A stretch of DNA of 64,000 bases from Paraburkholderia panacisoli (GTDB lineage Bacteria > Pseudomonadota > Gammaproteobacteria > Burkholderiales > Burkholderiaceae), in contig NZ_VTUZ01000029.1 in assembly GCF_008369935.1 (NCBI RefSeq), forward strand, positions 1 through 64,000, read 5' to 3'. The position numbers and the translations under genes are program-made. Positions within the stretch are counted from its first letter, which is position 1. Each line of letters begins with the position of its first letter. This document shows positions 26,747 through 34,986 of this stretch, in pieces. The notes under the pieces are model-generated. The model searched no databases, was not told the DNA's origin, and worked only from the letters and a program-made list of their open reading frames with translations.

Positions 26747-28207
26747 ATGACCTCACTGACCCTGAAAGACCCGACCCTTCTGCAAACGCGCGCGTATATC
26801 GCGGGCGAATGGCAAGGCGCCGATCACGGCGCGACGTTCCAAGTCACCAACCCGGCCACCGGCGCAAGCATCGCGACGGTGCCGCTGATGGGCGCGGCGG
26901 AAACCCGTCGCGCGATCGACGCCGCCAACGCCGCATGGCCCGCCTGGCGAGCCCTCACCGCCAAACAACGCGCGACGATCCTGCGCAAATGGCACGACCT
27001 GATGCTGGACAACGCCGACGATCTCGCGCTGATCCTGACCACCGAACAAGGCAAGCCGCTCGCCGAAGCCAAAGGCGAGATCCAGTACGCCGCATCGTTC
27101 CTCGAATGGTTCGCGGAAGAAGGCAAACGCGTGAACGGCGACACCATTCCCACGCCCGCCAGCGACAAGCGCATTGTCGTGACCAAGGAACCGGTCGGCG
27201 TCTGCGCGGCCATCACGCCGTGGAACTTTCCCGCCGCGATGATCACCCGCAAGGTCGGCCCGGCGCTGGCGGCGGGCTGTCCGATCATCGTCAAACCGGC
27301 TGAGGCCACGCCGCTTTCCGCACTCGCGCTCGCCGTGCTGGCCGAACGCGCGGGCGTGCCGCGCGGCGTGTTCAACGTCGTGACCGGCGAGCCGAAAGCG
27401 ATCGGCGCGGAACTGACCGGCAATCCGGTCGTGCGCAAGCTGTCGTTCACCGGCTCGACGCCGGTCGGCCGTCTGCTGATGGCGCAGTGCGCGCCGACGG
27501 TCAAGAAGGTCTCGCTCGAACTGGGCGGCAACGCGCCGTTCATCGTGTTCGACGACGCCGATCTGGACGCCGCGGTGGCCGGCGCGATCGCCTCGAAGTA
27601 TCGCAACAGCGGTCAGACCTGCGTGTGCACGAACCGCTTCTATGTGCACGATAAGGTCTACGACGCGTTCGCTGAAAAATTGCGCGTCGCGGTCGAGCAG
27701 TTGAAGGTGGGCCTCGGCACCGAAGACGGCGTCACGCAAGGTCCGCTGATCAACGAAGCCGCGGTGCTCAAGGTCGAGTCGCATATCGAAGACGCGCTCG
27801 CGCAAGGCGCGCGCATCGTCACCGGGGGCCGGCGTCATGCGCTCGGCCACGGCTTCTTCGAGCCGACCGTGCTCACCGGTGTCACGCCGGCCATGAAGGT
27901 TTCGCGCGACGAGACCTTCGGCCCCCTCGCGGCGCTCGTGCGCTTCTCGTCGGACGACGAAGTGATCCGCCTCGCCAACGACACCGAGTTCGGCCTCGCG
28001 TCGTACTTCTACAGCCGCGATATCGGCCGCGTGTGGCGCGTCGCGGAAGCGCTCGAATACGGGATGGTCGGTATCAACACCGGACTGATCTCGAACGAAG
28101 TCGCGCCGTTCGGCGGCGTCAAGCAATCGGGCCTGGGCCGCGAAGGCTCGCACTACGGCATCGACGATTATGTGGTGATCAAGTATCTGTGCGTCGGCGG
28201 GATCTGA
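26747..28207 (+). CDS. gabD: Succinate-semialdehyde dehydrogenase (NADP-dependent type)
   Basis: This 486-residue aldehyde dehydrogenase completes the GABA shunt, oxidising succinate semialdehyde to succinate. Catalytic Cys292 is in NSGQTCVCTN and general base Glu258 in SLELGGNAP. FTGSTPVGR and ITPWNFPAAMITRK are the cofactor-site motifs. The double Cys (TCVC) is typical of GabD. The ribosome site is weak. The gene is likely co-transcribed with gabT. Confidence 0.92.
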   Translation: MTSLTLKDPTLLQTRAYIAGEWQGADHGATFQVTNPATGASIATVPLMGAAETRRAIDAANAAWPAWRALTAKQRATILRKWHDLMLDNADDLALILTTEQGKPLAEAKGEIQYAASFLEWFAEEGKRVNGDTIPTPASDKRIVVTKEPVGVCAAITPWNFPAAMITRKVGPALAAGCPIIVKPAEATPLSALALAVLAERAGVPRGVFNVVTGEPKAIGAELTGNPVVRKLSFTGSTPVGRLLMAQCAPTVKKVSLELGGNAPFIVFDDADLDAAVAGAIASKYRNSGQTCVCTNRFYVHDKVYDAFAEKLRVAVEQLKVGLGTEDGVTQGPLINEAAVLKVESHIEDALAQGARIVTGGRRHALGHGFFEPTVLTGVTPAMKVSRDETFGPLAALVRFSSDDEVIRLANDTEFGLASYFYSRDIGRVWRVAEALEYGMVGINTGLISNEVAPFGGVKQSGLGREGSHYGIDDYVVIKYLCVGGI

Positions 28208-28591
28208 GCCTTTGCTGTAAAGGCCCGAATTCAGGACTTACGCCGGAAGCTACGCCGATGGAAGTCCTGCTGCGCACAGTCTTGGCGAAATGCCCGTATC
28301 GCGCTGATGCACGGGCCAGGTTGCTCGACGCCATCTACGGTGTGATCTGACATTCGCGGAAGCCGGGGTGTGAATGTCGGGAAAGCCAGCAGGAGTTGCC
28401 CCACAAACCTGATGCCCGAATGTCTATAAAGGCCAGGATGCTTCCACAAAGCAGCCGACAGGTTTCGGAGGACGGAGCCGCCGTTCGAATGACGGATGTG
28501 TGAGATGAGCGCGGCAACCATTGGCCGAACTCTGCCGGGTCATGGACCGATGTCTTGAGCCGCCGCGCCATCCGGCGACTCAGGCGTATCG
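28208..28591. other. 384-bp intergenic region without a recognised gene
   Basis: Short minus-strand frames (28231-28521 and 28335-28595) cover it but have no recognisable domain and overlap each other in different phases. A plus-strand stretch of about 30 codons ends at 28350. The base composition and unrelated short frames suggest degraded sequence. I cannot identify its origin. Confidence 0.5.
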
Positions 28592-30583
28592 TCAATTCAC
28601 GCTGAATGGCGACAGCACCATCATCTTCGTCGCACTGGCCCCGGTCGCGGTCGCGGTCGACGCAGGCGGCGTCCAGCGATACACCACAAGGCTCGAGTCG
28701 TTGTAGTTGTCTTTCGTCACCTCATATTCGCCGGTCGAACGCCGATACGCCCGAAGTCCATACATCGAGTCCACGTCGTTGCCCACGTCGACCTTGTTCG
28801 GATTGCTATTGACGAGCGTGGTGTCGAGCCGTCCGGTCGTGAGGTTGAAGGCATCGATATTCGGCACGGTATGCACGTAGCCCACAAACAGGTAATTGCC
28901 GGCGGCCACGATCGACTTGGGATTCGCGCTAGTGAGATTGATCACCGGGTTCGGCGTGCTCCTGTTGCCCGCCAGCCAGCCGTGATACACCTCGACACGC
29001 GATCCGACCGCGGTCCAGTCCGTGCTGCCCGTTGTCCCTTGCGTGAGAATCATCGTGTCGCTTTCCGGCAGGTAGATGATCCGCGTCAGTTGCGAGATGG
29101 TGGGCGGGATCGGCATCGTGATCGCGGCACCCCAGACCGGTTTGCCGCTCGCATCGAAACCGGTCAGCGGATAGTGAGAAATGACGTTGGTCTTGTCGAG
29201 ACCCGCCCAGATATCGCCCTTGCTATCCAGGCAGAAACCATTGCGGACCCTCGCCGTCGTACCGAAGGACGTTCCCGGCAACGTGCTATCGGGAATCGCA
29301 ATGTAACCGCTCGCCGGGTTGAAGTGGAAAAAGTAGAAGGTGTCGGGGTTCTGGCTCGCAGCGACGAGTATCCGGTGGCCGCCCACGCTGGCGAGCTGAG
29401 CGAAATGTTCGCCGCGTTCGTGGTCGGCGAGATTGATCCGCGGATCGGACGGATAGGTGATCGGATCGATTGTGTTGGCTATGAAGGTGCCTCCCACGGT
29501 GCCCGAATAGATGTTCGTCCCGCCGTAGAAGATCGCCCCGTCGGTGGCTGGATCCGGTGCCGCATTGCCCTCGAAGTTCACCGACTGGAGTTGCCAGCGC
29601 AGTACCCCGCTCCCGTCGTACGCGTGGATGTCGGTGCCGCCGTTGCGGCCGAGGTCCCATGACCCGCCCCATGGGTTGTTCAGGACATAGAGGTTGCGCG
29701 CGGAATCCCTGCCGATGCCGGTGACGCGCGTAAAGCGCCGGTCGCCCACCTGCCCCTTGATACCAGTGACCGTATTGAGGAAGCCGCCCTGAACACCAAA
29801 CGTACCCGCGACATAAGGTGCGCCGGACACGTCATAGATCTTGATGTTCATGTCCGGACCCTCGTCGCCGATCCATAACTGCCCGCTGAACGAATCAAAA
29901 TACAGCGAAGAAGGTTGCGCTTTGTCCGGCAACTGGATGGTGTTTCGCAGCTCACCGGTCGGGCTGAACTGGATGACAGCGCCCACGCTTTGTTGCGCGA
30001 CCCAGATGTCGCCGCCCGCGTCCACCGCGAGCGCGCCCGGCCCTGCCACGCTGATATCGCGCAGCCAGACACCGGACGTCGTGAACACGCGCACGCGGTT
30101 ACCTGGGAAATCACTTGCGTAGAGCAGCGAGCCGGACGTCGCGAGCCCGGTGACGACATCCGCGAGGCGTTCGGTGGTCGTCGCGCTTACCGTGATGAGC
30201 AGGTCGCGCGTGCGGCTGGTCCGGTTGTATCGGCCAACCTTGCCGCTTCCATATGTGTCGTTGAACTGTAACGCAGCGAACAGCGAGGTCGAGTTGCCCG
30301 TGATAGCGCCCCCCTGAAACTCGTCGTGCGCCCCGATCGAACCCATGTTCTGTCCGTTCTGATAGATCGCGATCCCGCCTTCGCCTTCGTCCCACATCGA
30401 CGCGGTATAAATCACGCCTTCGGATGCCACCCACATCGAGCGGGCCACGTTGCCCACGCGAGTCGTGTCCGTGCCATGCGTGTTCGCCACCCAGCCGGTG
30501 GAGTATTGGGCTTCGCAAACGGACGCAGCCGCTGCGCTGAGCATGACCGCGACGAACGCGGTACAAATTCCTTTGAATAACAT
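28592..30583 (-). CDS. Large secreted beta-propeller-like protein of unknown function
   Basis: This protein has 663 residues after choosing the ATG at 30583, which gives a proper signal peptide (MLFKGICTAFVAVMLSAAAA, cleavage near VCEA-QY). The mature chain has recurring short strands of the type GDIWVAQQSVGAVIQFSPTG, GNRVRVFTTSGVWL, QLWIGDEGPDMNIKIYD and NLYVLNNPWGG (each a partial quote). These resemble NHL/SMP-30-type propeller blades. There is no catalytic motif, anchor or LPXTG. Serine/threonine/asparagine content is higher than in its neighbours and local GC looks lower. It may be a surface or periplasmic binding protein. Confidence 0.6.
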   Translation of the reverse strand: MLFKGICTAFVAVMLSAAAASVCEAQYSTGWVANTHGTDTTRVGNVARSMWVASEGVIYTASMWDEGEGGIAIYQNGQNMGSIGAHDEFQGGAITGNSTSLFAALQFNDTYGSGKVGRYNRTSRTRDLLITVSATTTERLADVVTGLATSGSLLYASDFPGNRVRVFTTSGVWLRDISVAGPGALAVDAGGDIWVAQQSVGAVIQFSPTGELRNTIQLPDKAQPSSLYFDSFSGQLWIGDEGPDMNIKIYDVSGAPYVAGTFGVQGGFLNTVTGIKGQVGDRRFTRVTGIGRDSARNLYVLNNPWGGSWDLGRNGGTDIHAYDGSGVLRWQLQSVNFEGNAAPDPATDGAIFYGGTNIYSGTVGGTFIANTIDPITYPSDPRINLADHERGEHFAQLASVGGHRILVAASQNPDTFYFFHFNPASGYIAIPDSTLPGTSFGTTARVRNGFCLDSKGDIWAGLDKTNVISHYPLTGFDASGKPVWGAAITMPIPPTISQLTRIIYLPESDTMILTQGTTGSTDWTAVGSRVEVYHGWLAGNRSTPNPVINLTSANPKSIVAAGNYLFVGYVHTVPNIDAFNLTTGRLDTTLVNSNPNKVDVGNDVDSMYGLRAYRRSTGEYEVTKDNYNDSSLVVYRWTPPASTATATGASATKMMVLSPFSVN

Positions 30584-30950
30584 AAGGGGTGTTTCTTCGA
30601 TCGCACGCCGTGCAAAACAGGCGTCCATAGTGCGGTGCTGCCAACCCTGGCAAACTTGCAGTCCGAGCCCTCACGATCCGAACCCGTGCGTCGCGAAGCG
30701 TGCGACGTGACACGTCGAATTGGTGTGGAGATGTCGTCCGGGCTAACGGCGGTGCGCCGCGCGAATTGAGCGATTTTTCTACGTGACGTGATTTCGTCAG
30801 ATTACAATTGACTTCGTTTGCCATCGTCAGGATGTACCCATGGTGCGTCGTGCGGATCATGAGACGCACACGCAGGCTCATCCGATGGTGCCCGATCCGG
30901 CAAATGATCAACAGGGCATGGGAAGCGCCGCCGCGGCGCAAAGGATGAAC
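30584..30950. other. Divergent intergenic region
   Basis: This 367-bp stretch separates the propeller-like gene from the isochorismatase-fold gene. The frame of the latter stays open back to 30840, so up to 37 extra codons are possible. A small inverted repeat TGACG-N6-CGTCA occurs at 30784-30799. No promoter can be assigned with confidence. Confidence 0.4.
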
Positions 30951-31520
30951 ATGCAGATTCCAGCGATGGTTCCAGCGCAAACCGCGCTAGTGGTCATGCA
31001 CTATCAGACGGACATCCTCGAGTTATTTCCATCCGTCGCGCCCACTTTGCTCGCCAATACCCGCAAGCTGTGTGACGCTGCGCGGGCCAAAAGTGTCAGC
31101 GTCTATTTCGCCAAGATCCACTTCAGTGCAGGTTATCCGGAAGTCAGTCCGTTGAACAGGAACGGACAGGGAATCAAGCAACTCGGTCTTTTCGTCGACG
31201 ACAGGATCGCGCCGGAACTCAGCCGGCAGGCCACTGAACCGCTCATCATCGCGCATCGTGCCAGCGTGTTCTTTGGTACCGACCTGCAGGCGCGACTTTC
31301 CGCGCGGGGTATCGATACGCTGCTCATGGTGGGCATAGCGTCGACCGGTGTCGTGCTGTCGTCGGTTGCGTACGCGAGCGATGCGGACTTCCGCCTGTTC
31401 ACGGTCAAGGATTGCTGCTACGACCCGGATCAGGTCGTGCACGATCATCTTTTTTCAACGGCATTCGATTCGCGCACAACGGTGCTCTCGCTCGCTGATG
31501 CCTTGTTGTTGCTTGCATAG
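30951..31520 (+). CDS. Isochorismatase-fold protein without catalytic triad
   Basis: This 189-residue protein has the usual length for the cysteine-hydrolase fold. Fold landmarks are clear: TALVVMHYQTDIL, SVFFGTDLQARLSARGIDTLLMVGI and SVAYASDADFRLFTVKDCCYDPD (quoted in parts). However, the triad positions are His17 (expected Asp), Ala101 (expected Lys) and Val134 (expected Cys, in STGVVLSS). Either it is catalytically dead or it uses another mechanism. Start at 30951 is chosen for AAAGG about 6 bp upstream; 30945 and 30840 are alternatives. It lies 251 bp before a flavin monooxygenase gene. Confidence 0.72.
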   Translation: MQIPAMVPAQTALVVMHYQTDILELFPSVAPTLLANTRKLCDAARAKSVSVYFAKIHFSAGYPEVSPLNRNGQGIKQLGLFVDDRIAPELSRQATEPLIIAHRASVFFGTDLQARLSARGIDTLLMVGIASTGVVLSSVAYASDADFRLFTVKDCCYDPDQVVHDHLFSTAFDSRTTVLSLADALLLLA

Positions 31521-31671
31521 CAGAGGCGGCCATTTTGACAGCTTTCGGCGCATAGCAGCCGCTCCACTGCGCGCCGCGCGAGTTGATCATTGACGGCCTC
31601 ACAATGCCAAAGCAACAGGATCGACCGAAGCATCTGAAATCCTTAGTCTCCGCCAGAATAACGATGGAAGA

Positions 31672-31709
31672 ATTCGTTAGTGGTCTCGATTGAAAGCCCA
31701 TTCGACAAT
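31672..31709 (+). promoter_or_regulatory. Sulfur-block promoter element, monooxygenase A
   Basis: ATTCGTTAGTG (31672-31682) is followed after exactly 21 bp by the -10-like GACAAT (31704-31709), 62 bp before the ATG of the flavin monooxygenase gene at 31772. Motif and spacing match seven other units of the block. Confidence 0.5.
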
Positions 31710-31771
31710 GCGAGATTCGGCCAGGCGCTATCGCGCCTTCCTTGCTGGCCGCTCCCGCATTCGAAAAGACC

Positions 31772-33127
31772 ATGAGATCCAATCCCCCGCGCCAGCTGCA
31801 TCTGAACGTCAACATCCTTCACTCGGGTTTTGTCCCGTCAGCATGGCGCACCCCGCATGCCGATCCGAGCGCTTTCGTCGATATCGCCCACTACGTTCGC
31901 GTTGCGCAAATCGCCGAGGCGGCAAAGTTCGACGCCGTGTTTCTCGCGGACAACGCGTCGATCGCCGATCAGATCGACTTCCGCCCGATCACCGCGCTGG
32001 AACCGACCGTGTTGCTAGCCGGCATTGCGTCGGCTACGACGCATATCGGCGTGATCGGCACGGCATCGACGAGTTACAACGAGCCGTACAACATCGCGCG
32101 GCGCTTCGCCACGCTCGATCATCTCAGCGCGGGACGCGCCGGCTGGAACATCGTGACGACCGCCGATCTCGGCTCGGCGCGCAATTTCGGCCGCGACGCG
32201 GTGCCGAATCACGCCGAACGCTACGAGCGCGCGGCCGAATTCACAGAAGTGGTCAAAGCGCTTTGGGATAGCTGGGAAGACGACGCTTTCATCGGCGACA
32301 AGGCGAGCGGTCGTTTCGTCGATCCGGCGAAGGTGCATCGCATCGACTATCGCGGCAAATACTTCGACGTGGACGGTCCCTTCAATCTGCCGCGCAGCGC
32401 CCAGGGTCATCCCGTGCTGATCCAGGCCGGCGGCTCCGCCGACGGTCGCGAGCTGGCTTCGCGGCACGCGGAAGCCGTGTTCTCCGCATCGCAATCGTTC
32501 GACGAGGCGGCAGCCTACGCGCGCGAACTCAAATCACGCGCGGCGGCGTTGGGCCGCGGCGACGATGCGATCCGTGTGCTGCCCGGTCTCACCACGATTA
32601 TCGGCGCGACCGAGAGCGAGGCGTTGCGCCGTCGTGATGAACTGGTCGATCTGATTCCGTGGACCTACAGCCTCACGCGGCTAGCGGGCACACTGGGCGT
32701 GAGCGTCGACCGCCTGAAACTGGACGAGCGTCTTCCGGACGATCTCTCTTTGCCCGCCGGCGGCAATGGCAATCACACGTTCTTCAACGCAACGCTCGCG
32801 CAAGCGCGAACGAACGGATACACGGCCCGTCAACTGATCCGCGCGCTGGCGGGCGGCGGTGGGCACCGCGTCATCGTCGGCACGCCGGAACAGATCGCCG
32901 ACGATATCGAACACTGGTTCAAGGGCGGCGCCGCCGACGGCTTCAACCTGATGCCGGACGTTTTGCCGGACGGCTTGCAGGACTTCGCCGATGGCGTGGT
33001 CCCGCTTCTGCAAAAGCGCGGCATCTTTCGCACCGGCTACGAAGGGCGCACGCTGCGCGAACACTTCGGATTGCAACGGCCGGTGAGCCGCCATCTCACG
33101 ACACGGGAAACGGAAACGACCGTGTGA
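31772..33127 (+). CDS. LLM-class FMN-dependent monooxygenase (NtaA/DszA type)
   Basis: This 451-residue luciferase-like monooxygenase belongs to the NtaA/SnaA/DszA subgroup, recognised by HLNVNILHSG, NIARRFATLDHLSAGRAGWNIVTTAD (part), LWDSWEDDAFIGDK, the HPVLIQAGGSADGRELA region and the C-terminal GTPEQIADDIEHWF...FADGVVPLLQKRG. It uses FMNH2 and O2 to cleave C-S, C-N or sulfone bonds and needs a separate flavin reductase, which is not in the window. It is the most divergent of the four paralogues here: HLNVNILHSG replaces the RLGAFL start of the others. It is monocistronic, with its own copy of the shared promoter element. Confidence 0.86.
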   Translation: MRSNPPRQLHLNVNILHSGFVPSAWRTPHADPSAFVDIAHYVRVAQIAEAAKFDAVFLADNASIADQIDFRPITALEPTVLLAGIASATTHIGVIGTASTSYNEPYNIARRFATLDHLSAGRAGWNIVTTADLGSARNFGRDAVPNHAERYERAAEFTEVVKALWDSWEDDAFIGDKASGRFVDPAKVHRIDYRGKYFDVDGPFNLPRSAQGHPVLIQAGGSADGRELASRHAEAVFSASQSFDEAAAYARELKSRAAALGRGDDAIRVLPGLTTIIGATESEALRRRDELVDLIPWTYSLTRLAGTLGVSVDRLKLDERLPDDLSLPAGGNGNHTFFNATLAQARTNGYTARQLIRALAGGGGHRVIVGTPEQIADDIEHWFKGGAADGFNLMPDVLPDGLQDFADGVVPLLQKRGIFRTGYEGRTLREHFGLQRPVSRHLTTRETETTV

Positions 33128-33246
33128 ACGGCGGGCTGCAACTCAATATGAACCCGGGCGAACGCGGTGGGCGTCACAGCGACAGCAAAGCCGCCATCAG
33201 TTCACGCGTAGAGACATCGCGCGGAGCGCCGAAAAAACGCGTTCGG

Positions 33247-33450
33247 TTACGACGCGCGATGCGGCTGAGGCTGCGAATCGAAGCAGGCCCGCTCTGTGGT
33301 CACGTCCCTCGCGAGTGCGCCGCCGGTCGTGGTTTTCGACGTCCGCGCCGGCAGTTCGGTTTGCGCCGCAACGATCTTGTCACCGCCGCTCAGAATCGAA
33401 ACGGAGGTCAGCGCCACGAGCCCGGCAAAGGAAAAATGGAGTTCCTTCAT
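33247..33450 (-). CDS. Small putative exported protein, possibly coupled to the upstream flavoprotein gene
   Basis: A 67-codon frame begins directly after the TAG of the preceding minus-strand gene, with GAGGT about 10 bp upstream. Its first 30 residues look like a signal peptide (MKELHFSFAGLVALTSVSIL, then ...KIVAAQ) and the rest is polar. I recognise no family. It may be a real short cistron or a chance frame. The remaining sequence 33128-33246 shows nothing. Confidence 0.35.
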   Translation of the reverse strand: MKELHFSFAGLVALTSVSILSGGDKIVAAQTELPARTSKTTTGGALARDVTTERACFDSQPQPHRAS

Positions 33451-34740
33451 CTAACGGCCGACCTCGGCGAGCACAGCCTGGGCGGACCTTGCGGCTGCGC
33501 GTTGCGACGGCACGCCAGCGGCGATGCCCTGCCCTTCGGCGTGCGGCAGGCTGAAGCGTTCTTCTGACGGCGTCCCGTTCAGGTAGTAACGCCCGATCGA
33601 CGCCTCCCTTTGCGCGGCCGGATTGTGCGACGCGATGGTTCGGGCGTTGCGCCAATGCCGGTCGAAGCGCCGCGTTTCGCTCGTGGCCGAGGCGCCGCAC
33701 ACTTCGAACAGCAACGTCGCCGCTTCGAGTGTCTGCTCGATCACGATCTGCTGCGCCTGATACGCTTCGATATCGACCGCGATGTAATCGTCGGCGGTCG
33801 AGATTCCCAGCTCGCGCTTCCGATGCACCGCTTCGAGCGAATGGGCGAGCGAATCGACGATGCTGCGCGTCGAGTAGCGAAGACTCGCAAGCCGGCCGAC
33901 CACGCGCTGCACCAACGGGTTATCGCGCGGACTCGATTGTCCGGCGACTCCGAAGGTGCGCGTACGGCCTTGCGTGAACGCCACGCTGTCGTGCACGATC
34001 GCCTCGACGATTCCGGCGAGCGTCGCGAGATGCACAGCCTGGAAGTACGCGGTGAGGAACGAATTGCGGCGCGGCTCGGAAGCCCGGTAGCGCGACAACA
34101 CCCACTCCTCGGCCACCGCGACGGCGTCCAAACGCGTCGTGCCGCTCGCCGTCAGACGCTGGCCGAAGCCATCCCAGTCGTCGATGCGGGTGACGCCCGG
34201 CGCCGTCGCGGGAATCACCACGTTGATGTCGGTGTCGTCGTCGTGCGCGGCCACGCTGATCCAGTCGGCGTACAGCGTGCCGGTGCTGTAGTACTTCTCG
34301 CCGTTCAGGCGCAGAACGCCGCTCGCGGCGTCGCGCGTCAAGGTCACTGAATTGTGTGTCGAGCCCGTGCGCTCGGACGTTGCCGCACCCACGGTCTCGC
34401 CGTTCGCGACGCGCTCGAGCCAAACGCGGCGTTGGGTTTCGTCCGTGCTTTCCAGGCGGTACTCGATGAAACCGAAATGCGCGCGCAGGATCTGCGGCAG
34501 ATTCGAATCAGCCGCGCCGAGTCGGCTCAATTGACGAAAGAACTGTGGCAGCGTAATGCCCGCGCCGCCATATGCGCGCGGCACGCGCAGCGCAGTGAAG
34601 CCGGACTCCTTGAGCCATTTCACCGCGTCGTGCGCGAGTTCGCGATTCTGTTCGCGTTCGATACTGTCGTCCGCGATGCGTTCGAAGATCGGCGCGTAAC
34701 GCTCGTCGAGTTGCGCGTCAGTCAAAATATGCCCGGTCAT
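33451..34740 (-). CDS. Acyl-CoA-dehydrogenase-fold flavoprotein, DszC/SfnB type (copy A)
   Basis: This 429-residue protein has the three-domain acyl-CoA dehydrogenase fold: N-terminal helices with VPRAYGGAGITLPQF, a beta-domain (GAATSERTGSTHNSV, LRLNGEKYYSTGTLYADWISV in part, WDGFGQRLTASGTTRLD) and C-terminal helices ending RRFDRHWRNARTIASHNP. YSTGT and DRHWRN are typical of the DszC/SfnB sulfur branch, which are FMNH2-dependent monooxygenases or sulfur-starvation oxidoreductases rather than fatty-acid enzymes. The start at 34740 begins at MTGHIL; a longer frame to 34929 looks non-coding. It is a paralogue of the gene ending at 50808. Confidence 0.84.
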   Translation of the reverse strand: MTGHILTDAQLDERYAPIFERIADDSIEREQNRELAHDAVKWLKESGFTALRVPRAYGGAGITLPQFFRQLSRLGAADSNLPQILRAHFGFIEYRLESTDETQRRVWLERVANGETVGAATSERTGSTHNSVTLTRDAASGVLRLNGEKYYSTGTLYADWISVAAHDDDTDINVVIPATAPGVTRIDDWDGFGQRLTASGTTRLDAVAVAEEWVLSRYRASEPRRNSFLTAYFQAVHLATLAGIVEAIVHDSVAFTQGRTRTFGVAGQSSPRDNPLVQRVVGRLASLRYSTRSIVDSLAHSLEAVHRKRELGISTADDYIAVDIEAYQAQQIVIEQTLEAATLLFEVCGASATSETRRFDRHWRNARTIASHNPAAQREASIGRYYLNGTPSEERFSLPHAEGQGIAAGVPSQRAAARSAQAVLAEVGR

Positions 34741-34794
34741 AGGTACGGCATCCTGAAGAGATAATCGTCGAGAATATGTTTCACCTGCCGCGCG

Positions 34795-34805
34795 AAGCAA
34801 CGAAG
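34795..34805 (-). promoter_or_regulatory. Degenerate copy of the sulfur-block element upstream of flavoprotein A
   Basis: On the minus strand this reads CTTCGTTGCTT, 9 of 11 matches to ATTCGTTGGTT, ending 55 bp before the ATG at 34740. A -10 at the standard 21-bp spacing is not evident (TCTCGA is found there), so this is the weakest member. An AT-rich TTTGTATAT follows at 34815-34823. Confidence 0.3.
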
Positions 34806-34986
34806 CAAAGTTGCTTTGTATATCTCGACGCGTATGCGGAGAATTCGAAAGCCAGCGGGCTCGCCGCTCGGAACTGCAACTGCGTACAGATGGTGTGCGG
34901 CATTCGTCGATTGTCTCGCACGCGATCACACCTTAGCCCTGTGCAGCCGTGCGCGATTCGCGACGCTTTTCGCACGCATCGACGTT

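Noticed and set aside
28231..28595. Minus-strand frames in the gap after gabD
   Set aside because: Two overlapping phases both look equally protein-like, with no domain and no ribosome site, so neither can be supported as a gene.
33451..34740. Annotation as fatty-acid acyl-CoA dehydrogenase
   Set aside because: The fold matches, but the YYSTGT and DRHWRN segments and the sulfur-gene neighbourhood fit the DszC/SfnB branch better.
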